Of a DNA stretch of 42,849 nucleotides, positions 6,597 to 14,582 are shown piece after piece. Source of the stretch: Nitrososphaeria archaeon (GTDB taxonomy: Archaea > Thermoproteota > Nitrososphaeria > Nitrososphaerales > Nitrososphaeraceae); the NCBI GenBank assembly GCA_021324715.1, contig JAJPIN010000157.1:1-42849 (forward strand), written 5' to 3'. Every line of letters begins with the position of its first letter. Position 1 is the stretch's first letter. The notes beneath the pieces were generated by a model, which was not told the origin of the DNA, made no database searches, and saw nothing but the letters and a program-made list of their open reading frames with translations. Both the position numbers and the translations under genes were made by a program.

Positions 6597-6611
6597 ACAT
6601 TTTCACCTTTT

Positions 6612-6839
6612 ATGACTAAAGAAGAAGATCTAGAATTCCAAAAATGGCTCGATGAATCTTTCGATGATATGTTTAACGAAGATCCTGGATTTCAACTAAT
6701 CCCATCCCCCACACAAAGTAAAAACAATTGCAAGCATCACCAGAAGAATAAGACCCCAATTGCCCTCCCAGAGAAGTCCTTTGAGAAGTGGTTTGTCTGT
6801 AGAAACTGTGGCAAGCCCATGTCCCAAAAGCCAGATTAA
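6612..6839 (+). CDS. Acidic N-terminus/zinc-finger C-terminus protein (75 aa)
   Basis: Starts MTKEEDLEFQKWLDESF, strongly acidic, then a C-terminal zinc module CKHHQK ... TPIALPEKSF ... CRNCGKPM. The zinc module resembles the last module of the protein at 3773-4192. S-P-T-Q is encoded by a copy of the genome-wide motif (6706-6714). First gene of the rightward arm. Role unknown; acidic-plus-zinc proteins of early phage regions are often host-takeover factors, which is inference. Confidence 0.6.
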   Translation: MTKEEDLEFQKWLDESFDDMFNEDPGFQLIPSPTQSKNNCKHHQKNKTPIALPEKSFEKWFVCRNCGKPMSQKPD

Positions 6840-6844
6840 AAAGC

Positions 6845-6873
6845 TTGACAAGTGAATAGCAGAAAGTTACTAT
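6845..6873 (+). promoter_or_regulatory. Sigma70-type promoter, leaderless for the DnaQ-like gene
   Basis: TTGACA (6845-6850), 17-bp spacer, TACTAT (6868-6873). ATG 6881 follows 7 nt later, so the message would start at or within a base of the start codon. No ribosome site is present before ATG 6881. Confidence 0.65.
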
Positions 6874-6880
6874 AAATTAG

Positions 6881-7609
6881 ATGAATCCTCGTGTCCTTAT
6901 CTTTGACATTGAAACGAGATACATAATCTTCCGTGGTTGGAGAACCGGGAAGCAATTCGTAGACCAATCGCAAATCGTACTAGGTGAAGATAGTGATATC
7001 ATCTGCATCAGTTATAAATGGCTTGGAGAGAAACAAATCCATACATTACATTGGGGCCTTCAAGAACAAAGCAGTGCAAATATGATAGAAGCATTCAGCA
7101 AGGTGGTTGAGTCAGCAGATCTCTGTGTAGGTCATAACTGTGATGGCTTCGATATCAAACACATCAATACCCAAAGACTCTTGCACAACCAACCTCCCAT
7201 TGCTTGGCCTTCGTCTGAAGACACCCTAAAACAAATCCGCAAGCAATTCTACTTACCCAGCTATCGCCTCGACTACTTATCTAAACTACTCACCGGCACT
7301 GGCAAAGCCAAGATGGACTTTAGCGACTGGATAGATGTTGTAGAAAAGAAATCTACAAAAGCCCTAAAAAAGATGATCCACTACAATCGCCGCGACGTAA
7401 AGAAGCTAGAAGAAGCCTACAAAATAATCGCACCCCATCTAAAACCAAAACTACATGTAGGCATAGTAACCGGGGCAGGCAAAGATGTCTGTACTCGCTG
7501 TGGTTCAAAAGAATCTCGATCCAAAGGAATCGTATATTTAACTTCTGGTAAGTATAGACGCCGCCAGTGTAAAGCATGTGTAACAATTTATAGAGGAGCA
7601 AAAATATGA
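6881..7609 (+). CDS. DEDDy 3'-5' exonuclease (RNase H-like) with C-terminal zinc ribbon
   Basis: 242 residues. Exo I: VLIFDIETR (D9, E11). Exo II: CVGHNCDGFDIKHI. Exo III: MIHYNRRDVKKLEEAY (Y and D in the YxxxD form). This order and the GHN-FD wording match the RNase_H_2/DNA polymerase B-type exonuclease family. A zinc ribbon follows (CTRCGS near 205 and CKAC near 232), not usual in the short exonucleases and possibly for DNA or RNA binding. Predicted to trim 3' ends of DNA (or RNA). It overlaps the next gene by ATGA and is placed just before the terminase genes. Confidence 0.8.
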   Translation: MNPRVLIFDIETRYIIFRGWRTGKQFVDQSQIVLGEDSDIICISYKWLGEKQIHTLHWGLQEQSSANMIEAFSKVVESADLCVGHNCDGFDIKHINTQRLLHNQPPIAWPSSEDTLKQIRKQFYLPSYRLDYLSKLLTGTGKAKMDFSDWIDVVEKKSTKALKKMIHYNRRDVKKLEEAYKIIAPHLKPKLHVGIVTGAGKDVCTRCGSKESRSKGIVYLTSGKYRRRQCKACVTIYRGAKI

Positions 7610-7836
7610 TGTTGTATGATCCAGATGGTCGACTAGAATCACCGTGGGAATGCTCAATCCGCAAAACAAGAAATGGCTACATTGTAACCTGGTATATAGA
7701 GATTCAAGACTCAAAAGAACCTCTCTACCGATTAGAAGAGTATCCCTGCAAATCAATCAAAGAAGCTATTGGCATTGCTACCGAATACTTAGGCGAACAT
7801 AACGTACTCGTAGACATCGTTAACGAAGACGAATAA
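7606..7836 (+). CDS. Hypothetical protein (76 aa)
   Basis: MMLYDPDGRLESPWECS, then beta-rich GYIVTWYIEIQD and a helical KSIKEAIGIATEYLG with an acidic end (VNEDE). Overlaps the exonuclease gene by 4 nt. An alpha/beta small fold; no family recognised. Confidence 0.6.
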   Translation: MMLYDPDGRLESPWECSIRKTRNGYIVTWYIEIQDSKEPLYRLEEYPCKSIKEAIGIATEYLGEHNVLVDIVNEDE

Positions 7837-7859
7837 GCTTCCGGGGTGTGGGGGCTCTG

Positions 7860-7888
7860 TTGAACTATGTATGGCAATGTGATATAAT
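7860..7888 (+). promoter_or_regulatory. Sigma70-type promoter for the packaging genes, leaderless
   Basis: TTGAAC (7860-7865), 17-bp spacer, TATAAT (7883-7888). The GTG start of the small terminase (7894) is only 5 nt past the -10, implying a leaderless message. An exact GTGTGGGGGC motif (7846-7855) ends 4 bp before the -35 in this otherwise gene-free 57-bp gap. Confidence 0.7.
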
Positions 7889-7893
7889 GTAGT

Positions 7894-8550
7894 GTGGACG
7901 ACTCGACCAAAAATCCCCCTTCAGATGATCTCAAACAAGTATGGCGACAAGAAACCAAACGTAAGCGCCGTGCTGATAAGGTTGCTAAAGAAAAAGAAGT
8001 AGCCTCTGTCTATCAGGCTGATGCTAAAGAGATAGCAGAATCACAGAGTGATTGGGATAAACTTAAGACCTTGGCCCAACTCAAATTTCCCCCACATCTC
8101 GCAGAGAAATTCAAACTAAGACCAGAACAAAGACTCGCTGCTATAGCTTTCTGTATTGGTTGGTCTATAGAAAAGATCTCCCTCGCCTCGGGAATCCACC
8201 GCAACACCATCTCTCGCTGGTTCAATAGTGAAGAGACTGTTCAAGAGTTTATGAAGGCGGTACAATACCATACAGGTAATAAAGACTCTAAAGAGATCAT
8301 CGATAATGAGCAATACACTTCTCTTCAGGTTCTTAAAGATCTTAGGGATGATCCTATGACTTCCGCCTCCACTCGTAAAGAAATAGCTATCTGGTTCTTT
8401 GAACAAAAGCATGGCAAGGCCAAAGAATCCAAAGAGATTAAAGGAATCAATCTTAAAGATCTTACCGAGCAAATGAAGCAAGCAAAGGTAGATGATGTGC
8501 TTGCCTTGCTTGATGATGAGCCATTAGAATCAGATTCCAAAAATGACTAA
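7894..8550 (+). CDS. Terminase small subunit
   Basis: 218 residues. A highly charged N-terminal third (KRKRRADKVAKEKE), then a helix-turn-helix (IEKISLASGIHRNTISRWF, about residues 90-108) as in phage small terminases, then helical oligomerisation-type segments and an acidic tail. Known role: recognises phage DNA and recruits the large subunit. GTG 7894 is the only reasonable start; the next in-frame ATG is far inside, after the HTH. Overlaps the large-subunit gene by 8 nt. The HTH match and position support the call; sequence specificity cannot be told. Confidence 0.75.
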   Translation: MDDSTKNPPSDDLKQVWRQETKRKRRADKVAKEKEVASVYQADAKEIAESQSDWDKLKTLAQLKFPPHLAEKFKLRPEQRLAAIAFCIGWSIEKISLASGIHRNTISRWFNSEETVQEFMKAVQYHTGNKDSKEIIDNEQYTSLQVLKDLRDDPMTSASTRKEIAIWFFEQKHGKAKESKEIKGINLKDLTEQMKQAKVDDVLALLDDEPLESDSKND

Positions 8551-9235
8551 GTATACCAACTTCCAAAAGAAGCTTATTGCAATGCCCCTGGCTCAGCGGC
8601 TCATTGCTCTACAAGATCCCTACACATTCATTAAAGCCTGCATCTATACCAGAGATGAAGTTGATAAAGATAACCCAGTCAAACTTGCCCCCATGACGCC
8701 AGGACTACCGGGATATAAACCATATGTAGAAACCGCCATACGTGTACTTGAGGCTTGCCCCAGAACTATCTTTGATAAGTCTCGCCGCATGTGGATCTCA
8801 TATACAATCTTAGCATTCTATCTTCATAGATCTTTTACAAACACAGACCAGAGATACGGTATCGTTACAGAAAAGTTTGATAAGAGTGTCGAGCACTTAC
8901 GCAACATGAAGTTAATGTATGAGAACATTCCAGAAGAGATCTACCCTAAAGCTTGTAGGCCCACACTCAAATCACGAGAAGGACTCATTGAATTTGAAGA
9001 GATCGGTTCTCTAATCCATGCTATAGCATCAGGTCCAGACCAAGCAAGGCAGTTCGGGTTCTCAGGCCTGTTTTTTGATGAGTATGACTTCTGGGCAGAC
9101 CAAGAGAGCACCTATGCTGCTGCACTTCCTACACTAGGTAATACAGGTCTTCTCACGATAGCCACTACGCATCAAATGATTGCTACTGGCGAAGACTCTC
9201 ACTATAAGAAGCTTCTCGAGGATCGCCTTGACTAA
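8543..9235 (+). CDS. Terminase large subunit, ATPase part (split gene)
   Basis: 230 residues ending at a TAA (9233-9235). It has the ATPase features of TerL: IFDKSRRMWISYTI (an unorthodox Walker A-like segment, about residues 76-89), GLFFDEYDFW (Walker B, DE pair) and TIATTH (coupling motif). The nuclease half continues in the +1 frame from 9228, so the usual single polypeptide is divided. An SD-like GAGGA (9218-9222) and TTG (9228) close to this stop suggest two coupled proteins; a sequencing error or programmed frameshift are the alternatives. Known role: DNA translocation into the prohead. Confidence 0.8.
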   Translation: MTKYTNFQKKLIAMPLAQRLIALQDPYTFIKACIYTRDEVDKDNPVKLAPMTPGLPGYKPYVETAIRVLEACPRTIFDKSRRMWISYTILAFYLHRSFTNTDQRYGIVTEKFDKSVEHLRNMKLMYENIPEEIYPKACRPTLKSREGLIEFEEIGSLIHAIASGPDQARQFGFSGLFFDEYDFWADQESTYAAALPTLGNTGLLTIATTHQMIATGEDSHYKKLLEDRLD

Positions 9236-10118
9236 GAAAGTCCCAGGTGTGTCTGAGTTATCTCGGTTCCTTCCAGATGATCCTATGGGAGTATCAATTC
9301 ACAAGAATCCTAAGAATGGCTTCGTCGTAGTTGGTTTAGATTACTTTGCTGATCCAGAACGTAGAGATCCTAAGTGGATTCAAGAACAGCGCCAGACACT
9401 TGGTATCAAACGTTGTGCTGTAGAAGTAGAGCGCTCTTGGGAGACCTTTGCAGGTAAAGGAATCTATGACAAAGCATTCTATAAGCACCTGCACATTACC
9501 CCCACACCAATCTCATATAACCCACTATTTCCCATCTTCCGTGGCTGGGATTTCGGTGGCAATCAGTCAGTCGCAATATGTCAAATCATAGATGGTAGAC
9601 TCAACGTCTTAGATGAAATGCCAAACAAAGGACTTAACACCAGAGCCTTTGCCCCAGAAGTAATCTCATATTGCAATTCACGATATGGTAGTGACGTACA
9701 TTATTTAGACATCGTTGACCCCTCCGCTGCTTGGGAAGGTAAGACTGCTGAAGGCAAGGCCTGCACAGATGTGATGCGAGAGTACGACATGCTCCCCATA
9801 GCAGCACCCACAAATGATCCCCAGAAACGAATTGATGCAGTAATAGAACTCCTTATGCGCCTATGTCCAGATGGCAAACCCGCACTTCAGATAAGTCCTA
9901 ATTGCCAAATGCTTATTAGAGGATTTGAAGGAGGCTACCATTATCCAGAGAAAATCACTCAGGCTAAACGAATGGATCGCCCTGTAAAGAATCTATTCTC
10001 CCATATTCATGATGCTTTACAATATGTTGCCCTTCGCATGAAATCTCACAACACAGATCGATCAGAAGAAATAGATTATGAATCAGCCATCACCAGATAC
10101 AAGTTCTCAAATAATTAA
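9228..10118 (+). CDS. Terminase large subunit, nuclease part (split gene)
   Basis: 296 residues from TTG 9228, which has GAGGA 5 nt upstream (9218-9222) and overlaps the preceding TAA by 8 nt. Begins with TKKVPGVSELSRF. RNase H-fold nuclease residues are visible as GWDFGG, LDIVDPSAAW and HIHDALQYVA, in the order found in TerL C-terminal domains. No complete ATPase motif lies in this part. A motif copy encodes T-P-T-P (9499-9507). Normally fused to the ATPase domain; here it would be a separate subunit or a frameshift product. Known role: cutting of concatemeric DNA. Confidence 0.75.
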   Translation: MTKKVPGVSELSRFLPDDPMGVSIHKNPKNGFVVVGLDYFADPERRDPKWIQEQRQTLGIKRCAVEVERSWETFAGKGIYDKAFYKHLHITPTPISYNPLFPIFRGWDFGGNQSVAICQIIDGRLNVLDEMPNKGLNTRAFAPEVISYCNSRYGSDVHYLDIVDPSAAWEGKTAEGKACTDVMREYDMLPIAAPTNDPQKRIDAVIELLMRLCPDGKPALQISPNCQMLIRGFEGGYHYPEKITQAKRMDRPVKNLFSHIHDALQYVALRMKSHNTDRSEEIDYESAITRYKFSNN

Positions 10119-10257
10119 GTTCCACAAAGTCTGTAAAAACTGTAGGATACAGCAACTTTCTCCACTAGAGAAGATCCAAGGTCTTTGTCGCAGCTGTAGA
10201 AAAGTTCTTACTGCTAAGCCAGCCCCCACACGCCCAAAGTATAGCTTCTGCAAGTAG
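10078..10257 (+). CDS. Small zinc-ribbon protein (59 aa)
   Basis: MNQPSPDTSSQIIKFHKV, then CKNC (about 20-23) and CRSC (about 38-41), a compact zinc ribbon with a basic tail (RPKYSFCK). It overlaps the terminase nuclease end by 41 nt in another frame, and its TAG abuts the -35 of the promoter for the next gene. A-P-T-R is encoded by an exact GCCCCCACACG motif (10222-10232). Confidence 0.6.
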   Translation: MNQPSPDTSSQIIKFHKVCKNCRIQQLSPLEKIQGLCRSCRKVLTAKPAPTRPKYSFCK

Positions 10258-10286
10258 TTGCCATATAATGCAATATATGGTATAAT
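10258..10286 (+). promoter_or_regulatory. Sigma70-type promoter before the portal module, leaderless
   Basis: TTGCCA (10258-10263), 17-bp spacer, TATAAT (10281-10286). ATG 10295 lies 8 nt past the -10. The element (TTGCCATATA and a later ATATGGTATAAT) is nearly the same as the promoter at 15289-15317, so the two are probably co-regulated. A motif copy ends 25 bp before the -35. Confidence 0.7.
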
Positions 10287-10294
10287 CTTATATC

Positions 10295-10555
10295 ATGCCA
10301 ACAGACGTTAAAAAACGGTTGGCCGACGGTACAATCTCGTTAATACCGTTACTTCAAGTATCTAAAAGAGATGGAGGAACATATAGCAACGATTGTTTGT
10401 ACTGCCATCATTGCGGCCATTTCGTACCGCCTCGCACTTGCTTCACACAAAACGAAAAGTATTCGTGTCGCAAATGTGAGAACACTTCTGTTTTTATTAT
10501 TTGGGGCCCTTCGAAATCCGGCAGCTGGAACGCTGAGCTTGCTCCTATACACTAA
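10295..10555 (+). CDS. Zinc-ribbon protein (86 aa), leaderless
   Basis: MPTDVKKRLADGTISLIP, then CLYCHHCG (about 34-41) and CRKC (about 65-68), giving a CxxC-x(~22-26)-CxxC ribbon. It is preferred over the overlapping hydrophobic reading frame at 10371-10574 because of the zinc pairs, the promoter position and the AAAGGTG ribosome site after its TAA that serves the portal gene. Function unknown; its place before the portal recalls small regulators of late genes. Confidence 0.6.
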   Translation: MPTDVKKRLADGTISLIPLLQVSKRDGGTYSNDCLYCHHCGHFVPPRTCFTQNEKYSCRKCENTSVFIIWGPSKSGSWNAELAPIH

Positions 10556-10563
10556 AGGTGACA

Positions 10564-12477
10564 ATGACATCTGAATATGAATCTAAACTCGCTGATCAGC
10601 GACGCAAAGTAGCCGACTTCATTTTAAGCTGTGCAATCGAATCAAGACTAAATGAAAAAGTTCCCCGCCGACTACAAAACAAATTAAATTGGGACTACTT
10701 CCACGGAACAATTGACTGGTCACACAAGCGCGAATCAGATCCCAGAATCCACTTACATAAAATAGGCGTCTCCGCAGAGAGAACTAAAGCTAAATTCAAA
10801 GGTGCCCTAATGAAATGGGACCAATGGATCACAGTAGAACGCCACTATCTTCCCCCCAATCCGATCCTCCCCGACTTCGCTGCAAGAAATTTACTTATTA
10901 AACAACTTAAAAATGCCAAAGCTGAGACTGTAATCTCCGATGCTATCCTTCGTGGGCTTATGGAATCTAGAATCGCTATCAAAATTGGCAGCAAATATGT
11001 TACCAAACCCCGGTATACCAAGGATGGTGTGGGGGCTCTGGTAAGAGATGAAGAGAAAGTCTGGCAACTCAACCTTGATGCTATCCCTTTTGAAGGATTT
11101 CTTATCGATACTGAGAATACTAAAGACCCAATCTATCAAATTGAAGAGTGTAGAGTCGATTATAACCAAGTTTTAGAGCTTTCTTCTGAAGAACAGTCCG
11201 CAGATAAGCCATTTCGCCTAGAAGCGGTTAAATCTTTAGTGGCTTTCCCACAAAGAGAGCAAGAACAGGCTGAAAGAGCTGCTCGCGGCAACTATATTGA
11301 CATTCCAAGGCTTCGTCACCGTAAACAAATCCTAATTCAGAACTTTTACGGCACAATTCTCAATGAAGACGGTACTATTTTCGAATGGGAGACCGAATCA
11401 GGTGAAAAAATCCCTCTAAAGAACGTGTTTTGTGTCATGGCTAACGAATCAGAGCTTCTTATTGACCCAATGCAGAACAAAAGATGGTCAGCGAAGTCCC
11501 CATACATATCAGCAGACCCGCTACGCTCCCCAAGCAATGGTAGAAAAGCTCTTATGGACGCTGGTGTCTTAGTCAATCAAGCTCAAGATGAATTATTCTC
11601 ACTCGCATTAGCTGGTGCTCTTAAAGCAGCACACAATGTCACCTGGTATCGCAAAGATTGGATCGCGGATAAACGAGTCCTCTCTGGTGGTATCCGAGAT
11701 GGTGATCAAGTTGCTATCGATGCATCTTGCCCACCTAATGCCACACCCCTAGGCACAATTAAAACAGGTGAAGTCCCACAAGAAGTATTCACTATGCAGC
11801 AAGTCCTTGATCGAGTATTTGCAGAAAACGTCCTATCAAACCAGATCGACTTAAGTGGTAACTTACCCGGCAAGCAAGTCCGAGCTACTGAAGTCGTATC
11901 AGCATCTACCGCTATTGCAGATGTATTTGATTCAATGAGTGGTGACATTGAACATGATCTTATTGAGCCTCTTGCTGAAGAATGTCTTTATGAGATCGTT
12001 CAACACATTGATGAGATGGATGAAGAAGAAGTTAAATCTTGCTTTGAAGATCGTCAAGACCTAGCAGATCAATTCATGAAACTTTCTCCTAAGAAACGTT
12101 TTGAACAGGTCGCAGGTACTTTCAAATTTGGTGGCAAAGGTCTCCATGGTCTTATTGCAAATCAAGCCAAAGGCCAAATGATGGTAAATTTACTGTCAAC
12201 GATTATGAGCAATCCTCTTACCCAACAAGCAGTCGAATCATCAATCTCACCAGTCAAAATCATTAATGAGATCGCTAAAGGCATGGGTATGGATATCGAA
12301 GAGCTTAAACCATCTCCACAAGAGTCTCAGATGATTCAACAGAAACAACTTATTAGAGAACAGGCATTAGCCCAACAAGCAGGTGGTCAACAACCACAAC
12401 CAGGAAATGCTTCACAAGGATCGCAGCCATCCCCAGAACAACCCGCTGGTAATGGCGCACCCGGACAAGGAATGTAA
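10564..12477 (+). CDS. Portal protein
   Basis: 637 residues from ATG 10564 (MTSEYESKLADQRRKVA); a GTG two codons earlier (10558) is within the AAAGGTG ribosome site and is less likely. Size, position right after TerL and the pattern (early helical domain with HKIGVSAERTKAKF, beta-rich wing, later long helices, glutamine/proline-rich tail ending GAPGQGM) match portal proteins of podoviruses. Known role: dodecameric ring at one vertex for packaging, ejection and tail attachment. G-V-G-A is encoded by a motif copy (11027-11036). Confidence 0.75.
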   Translation: MTSEYESKLADQRRKVADFILSCAIESRLNEKVPRRLQNKLNWDYFHGTIDWSHKRESDPRIHLHKIGVSAERTKAKFKGALMKWDQWITVERHYLPPNPILPDFAARNLLIKQLKNAKAETVISDAILRGLMESRIAIKIGSKYVTKPRYTKDGVGALVRDEEKVWQLNLDAIPFEGFLIDTENTKDPIYQIEECRVDYNQVLELSSEEQSADKPFRLEAVKSLVAFPQREQEQAERAARGNYIDIPRLRHRKQILIQNFYGTILNEDGTIFEWETESGEKIPLKNVFCVMANESELLIDPMQNKRWSAKSPYISADPLRSPSNGRKALMDAGVLVNQAQDELFSLALAGALKAAHNVTWYRKDWIADKRVLSGGIRDGDQVAIDASCPPNATPLGTIKTGEVPQEVFTMQQVLDRVFAENVLSNQIDLSGNLPGKQVRATEVVSASTAIADVFDSMSGDIEHDLIEPLAEECLYEIVQHIDEMDEEEVKSCFEDRQDLADQFMKLSPKKRFEQVAGTFKFGGKGLHGLIANQAKGQMMVNLLSTIMSNPLTQQAVESSISPVKIINEIAKGMGMDIEELKPSPQESQMIQQKQLIREQALAQQAGGQQPQPGNASQGSQPSPEQPAGNGAPGQGM

Positions 12478-12723
12478 ATGGCTGTGTTACGGGGGACAAC
12501 CAGAAGTCGTTTACCCTCATTTGTAAAAAGTATTATTACACCCATAATTGAGTTATTTCAAACATGGGGATTACTTTCTTTTACATATTCTTCTAAACCA
12601 GAACGCCAAGCAACAATTATAACCACAGGAACAATGCCCCTTTCTATTGCAATAAAAAGTGAACCAGAACAACCTAGACAAGATGTTTTTGTTTCTTTTA
12701 ATTGCACTTATTTTATTCGGTAA
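12478..12723 (+). CDS. Hypothetical protein (81 aa)
   Basis: ATG 12478 directly follows the portal stop, with AAGGA 6 nt upstream. MAVLRGTTRSRLPSFVKS, then beta-rich, ending SFNCTYFIR. Position suggests a minor virion or assembly protein; no family recognised. Confidence 0.5.
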   Translation: MAVLRGTTRSRLPSFVKSIITPIIELFQTWGLLSFTYSSKPERQATIITTGTMPLSIAIKSEPEQPRQDVFVSFNCTYFIR

Positions 12724-12726
12724 TTT

Positions 12727-14028
12727 ATGTCATCAAGTTTTGTACGAATTCCAGATGATTCAGGATACAGCGGTCCCAGAATACGCACTTTTACAACCAC
12801 GGATGGTGGAAATACAGTTCATCAACATGCAATGGTTTTGGTGGATCAGAATGGTAACCCTATAACACCAACGAATCCTTCTGATACACAACCAATCACA
12901 GGAACTGTCTCAGTAGATAACTTTCCAGCAACTCAACCAGTAAGTGGTCCAATAACAGATACTCAACTAAGAGCCTCCCCTGTTCCCACTACTCTTTCAG
13001 GTCTTACAACTAAAGCATTAAACAATCAAATAGTAGCCACAGATGTAGGTCTTGTTTCACAAACAGTTATTCATGGTCTTACAACAGGTGGTGGCGGAGG
13101 TTATGTAGAGGTAAAAGTAACTCCTTCTGGTGCAGTTGTGGCAGATACCTCAGGATCAACACAACCCATAAGCGGATCAGTAAGTGTAAGCAATTTTCCA
13201 GCAACTCAGCCTATCAGTGGTAGTGTATCAATTTCTAACTTTCCAGGTACCCAACCAGTAAGTGCATCTTCTTTGCCATTGCCTAGTGGTGCAAGCACTG
13301 AAGCAACTCTCGCTTTAATCAAAGCAAAAACAGATAATTTAGATGTGGCATTAAGTACTCGAACTAAACCAGCAGATACTCAAAATATAACTGGGTCAGT
13401 ATCAGTAAGTAATTTTCCTGCTACACAAGTGGTTACAGGTATATTCTTTCAAGCGACACAACCAGTAAGTATTGCATCTCCGATTGTTTCTAAAACTACA
13501 GATGAACAAACACTTACTGGTGTGTATTACTATCATGCTGGTGCTCTGACAGTTCAGGCAGCAGCAGATGCAGCAACAGCAGGTCGTTTTTGGGTAATTA
13601 ATCCTATCGGATCTGGTGGAACTATTCGTATCAAATCTATTGAATTTGCCAGTCAATTAGGCTCTGCTTTAGCTGCTCCAACAAGTCCTAGAATAACAAT
13701 AGAACGAGTTAGTTTCACTGGAACATCTTCGGGTGCAACCTTGACTGCAGCTAAAAGGAAAACATCTGATGCTACACCTAAAAGCATTTTAACAACTGCC
13801 TCAACTGGATTGACGTTAACCGCAGGAAGTGTTATAATGTCTTTACTACCTATCGCCTCTGCCACAGCCGTTGGATATACTGCAAGTGCTGTTGAAAAAT
13901 GGAAACCAGATATAAATGATCGAATTGAACTAGTCCCAGGAGAAGGCATTGTTTGTAGACAAGCAGATACAGGAACTACTTCTGATACTAGAAGATTTAC
14001 TATTGATATAACTTTAGAGGAATTTTAA
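12727..14028 (+). CDS. Repeat-containing virion protein (decoration or fibre type)
   Basis: 433 residues. Degenerate repeats of the form SVSVSNFPATQPxSG occur at about residues 55-85, 138-178 and 215-240, each a beta strand followed by NFPATQP. The C-terminal 200 residues are a beta-sandwich-like domain (RFWVINPIGSGGTIRIKSI onward) that looks like a capsid- or fibre-associated head. Such NFPATQPVSG repeats are known from phage virion-associated proteins of unclear exact place. Located in the head module after the portal, before the small basic proteins. A capsid decoration or head-fibre role is inferred. Confidence 0.55.
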   Translation: MSSSFVRIPDDSGYSGPRIRTFTTTDGGNTVHQHAMVLVDQNGNPITPTNPSDTQPITGTVSVDNFPATQPVSGPITDTQLRASPVPTTLSGLTTKALNNQIVATDVGLVSQTVIHGLTTGGGGGYVEVKVTPSGAVVADTSGSTQPISGSVSVSNFPATQPISGSVSISNFPGTQPVSASSLPLPSGASTEATLALIKAKTDNLDVALSTRTKPADTQNITGSVSVSNFPATQVVTGIFFQATQPVSIASPIVSKTTDEQTLTGVYYYHAGALTVQAAADAATAGRFWVINPIGSGGTIRIKSIEFASQLGSALAAPTSPRITIERVSFTGTSSGATLTAAKRKTSDATPKSILTTASTGLTLTAGSVIMSLLPIASATAVGYTASAVEKWKPDINDRIELVPGEGIVCRQADTGTTSDTRRFTIDITLEEF

Positions 14029-14213
14029 TGTTTAAAAGTATAACAGCAAAACAACCAAAATCAAAGTCTATTAAAAGAAATCCCGTTAGGCATGTTGGTA
14101 AAAAGAAAAGTCCTAAAAAATCAGATGATCTTGGTTTTATGGATTCATTAGGTGGTATCGGTGGCGGAATGCGCGGAACTGGTGAGCCTGGTGATTCAGA
14201 AAGTTCAGATTAA
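14028..14213 (+). CDS. Small basic virion-module protein, copy 1 (61 aa)
   Basis: MFKSITAKQPKSKSIKR then NPVRHVGKKKSPKKSDDL, a DSL element and a glycine-rich acidic tail. It is a tandem paralogue of the next gene: both have RN-x-VRH-x-G-x-KKS, then D-L, DSL and a GG-M tail. Starts at the preceding gene's last base (TAATG). Possibly a DNA- or scaffold-binding head protein (inference). Confidence 0.55.
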   Translation: MFKSITAKQPKSKSIKRNPVRHVGKKKSPKKSDDLGFMDSLGGIGGGMRGTGEPGDSESSD

Positions 14214-14214
14214 T

Positions 14215-14400
14215 ATGAAAAAACCCCTATTTAAAAAGCCAGAATTTAAAGCACCCCAAAGAAACAAAGTAAGACATATTGGTCGTAAGAAATCTCTTGT
14301 GGCCAAAGATGTAGGTGATTTGAGTTGGCTTGATTCACTAAGTAAAGGTGCTGGCGGCAATATGTCTCCTGGCCCATCAGATAATGAAGGAGGCAACTAA
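14215..14400 (+). CDS. Small basic virion-module protein, copy 2 (61 aa)
   Basis: MKKPLFKKPEFKAPQRNK then VRHIGRKKSLVAKDVGD, LDSL and a glycine-rich tail. Same length and order of elements as copy 1, with which it shares RN-x-VRH-x-G-x-KKS. ATG 14215 is one base after the stop of copy 1; the longer in-frame start at 14152 lies inside copy 1 and is rejected. Function unknown. Confidence 0.55.
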   Translation: MKKPLFKKPEFKAPQRNKVRHIGRKKSLVAKDVGDLSWLDSLSKGAGGNMSPGPSDNEGGN

Positions 14401-14582
14401 TGCCACTAAAATCAGGACAAGGTAAAAAAGTACGTCAAGAAAACATTGCAGAAATTCTTGATAGTTACAAAAATAAAGGTAGCATTGGTACATCCAAACC
14501 TGCTTCTAAAAAAGCTGCAATCAGACAAGCAGTCGCAATTTCATATGCTAAACAGAGAGAAGGCAAACGTGGCCGGAAATAA
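14400..14582 (+). CDS. DUF6496-like small basic protein (60 aa)
   Basis: MPLKSGQGKKVRQENIAE followed by a serine/lysine linker and AAIRQAVAISYAKQREGKRGRK. This MPLK-SG-xx-KK-V-xxNI opening and the KQAVAIA-like second part are typical of a widespread small phage protein family (DUF6496) found near portal and capsid genes; its function is not established. The linker is longer than usual. TAATG overlap with the previous gene. Confidence 0.65.
   Translation: MPLKSGQGKKVRQENIAEILDSYKNKGSIGTSKPASKKAAIRQAVAISYAKQREGKRGRK

Larger units (their letters stand above)
5953..6611. other. Divergent control region, possible origin
   Basis: About 660 bp between the leftward and rightward gene arrays without a confident gene. 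It holds a perfect palindrome GACATTAATGTC (6151-6162), a near-palindrome centred on CCATGG (about 6204-6217), a direct repeat GCACAATTT (6399-6407 and 6411-6419) and an inverted repeat GTGCATGATGCAC (6464-6476). It is free of exact copies of the genome-wide motif. The divergent position and clustered repeats suit transcription control and perhaps replication initiation; the latter is inference only. Confidence 0.55.

Noticed and set aside
6546..6611. N-terminal extension of the 6612 gene to ATG 6546
   Set aside because: A promoter (6567-6596) lies inside the extension, so the transcript would start after this ATG.
10371..10574. Hydrophobic reading frame overlapping the zinc-ribbon gene
   Set aside because: The other frame (10295-10555) has paired CxxC knuckles, the promoter at its start and the portal ribosome site after its stop.
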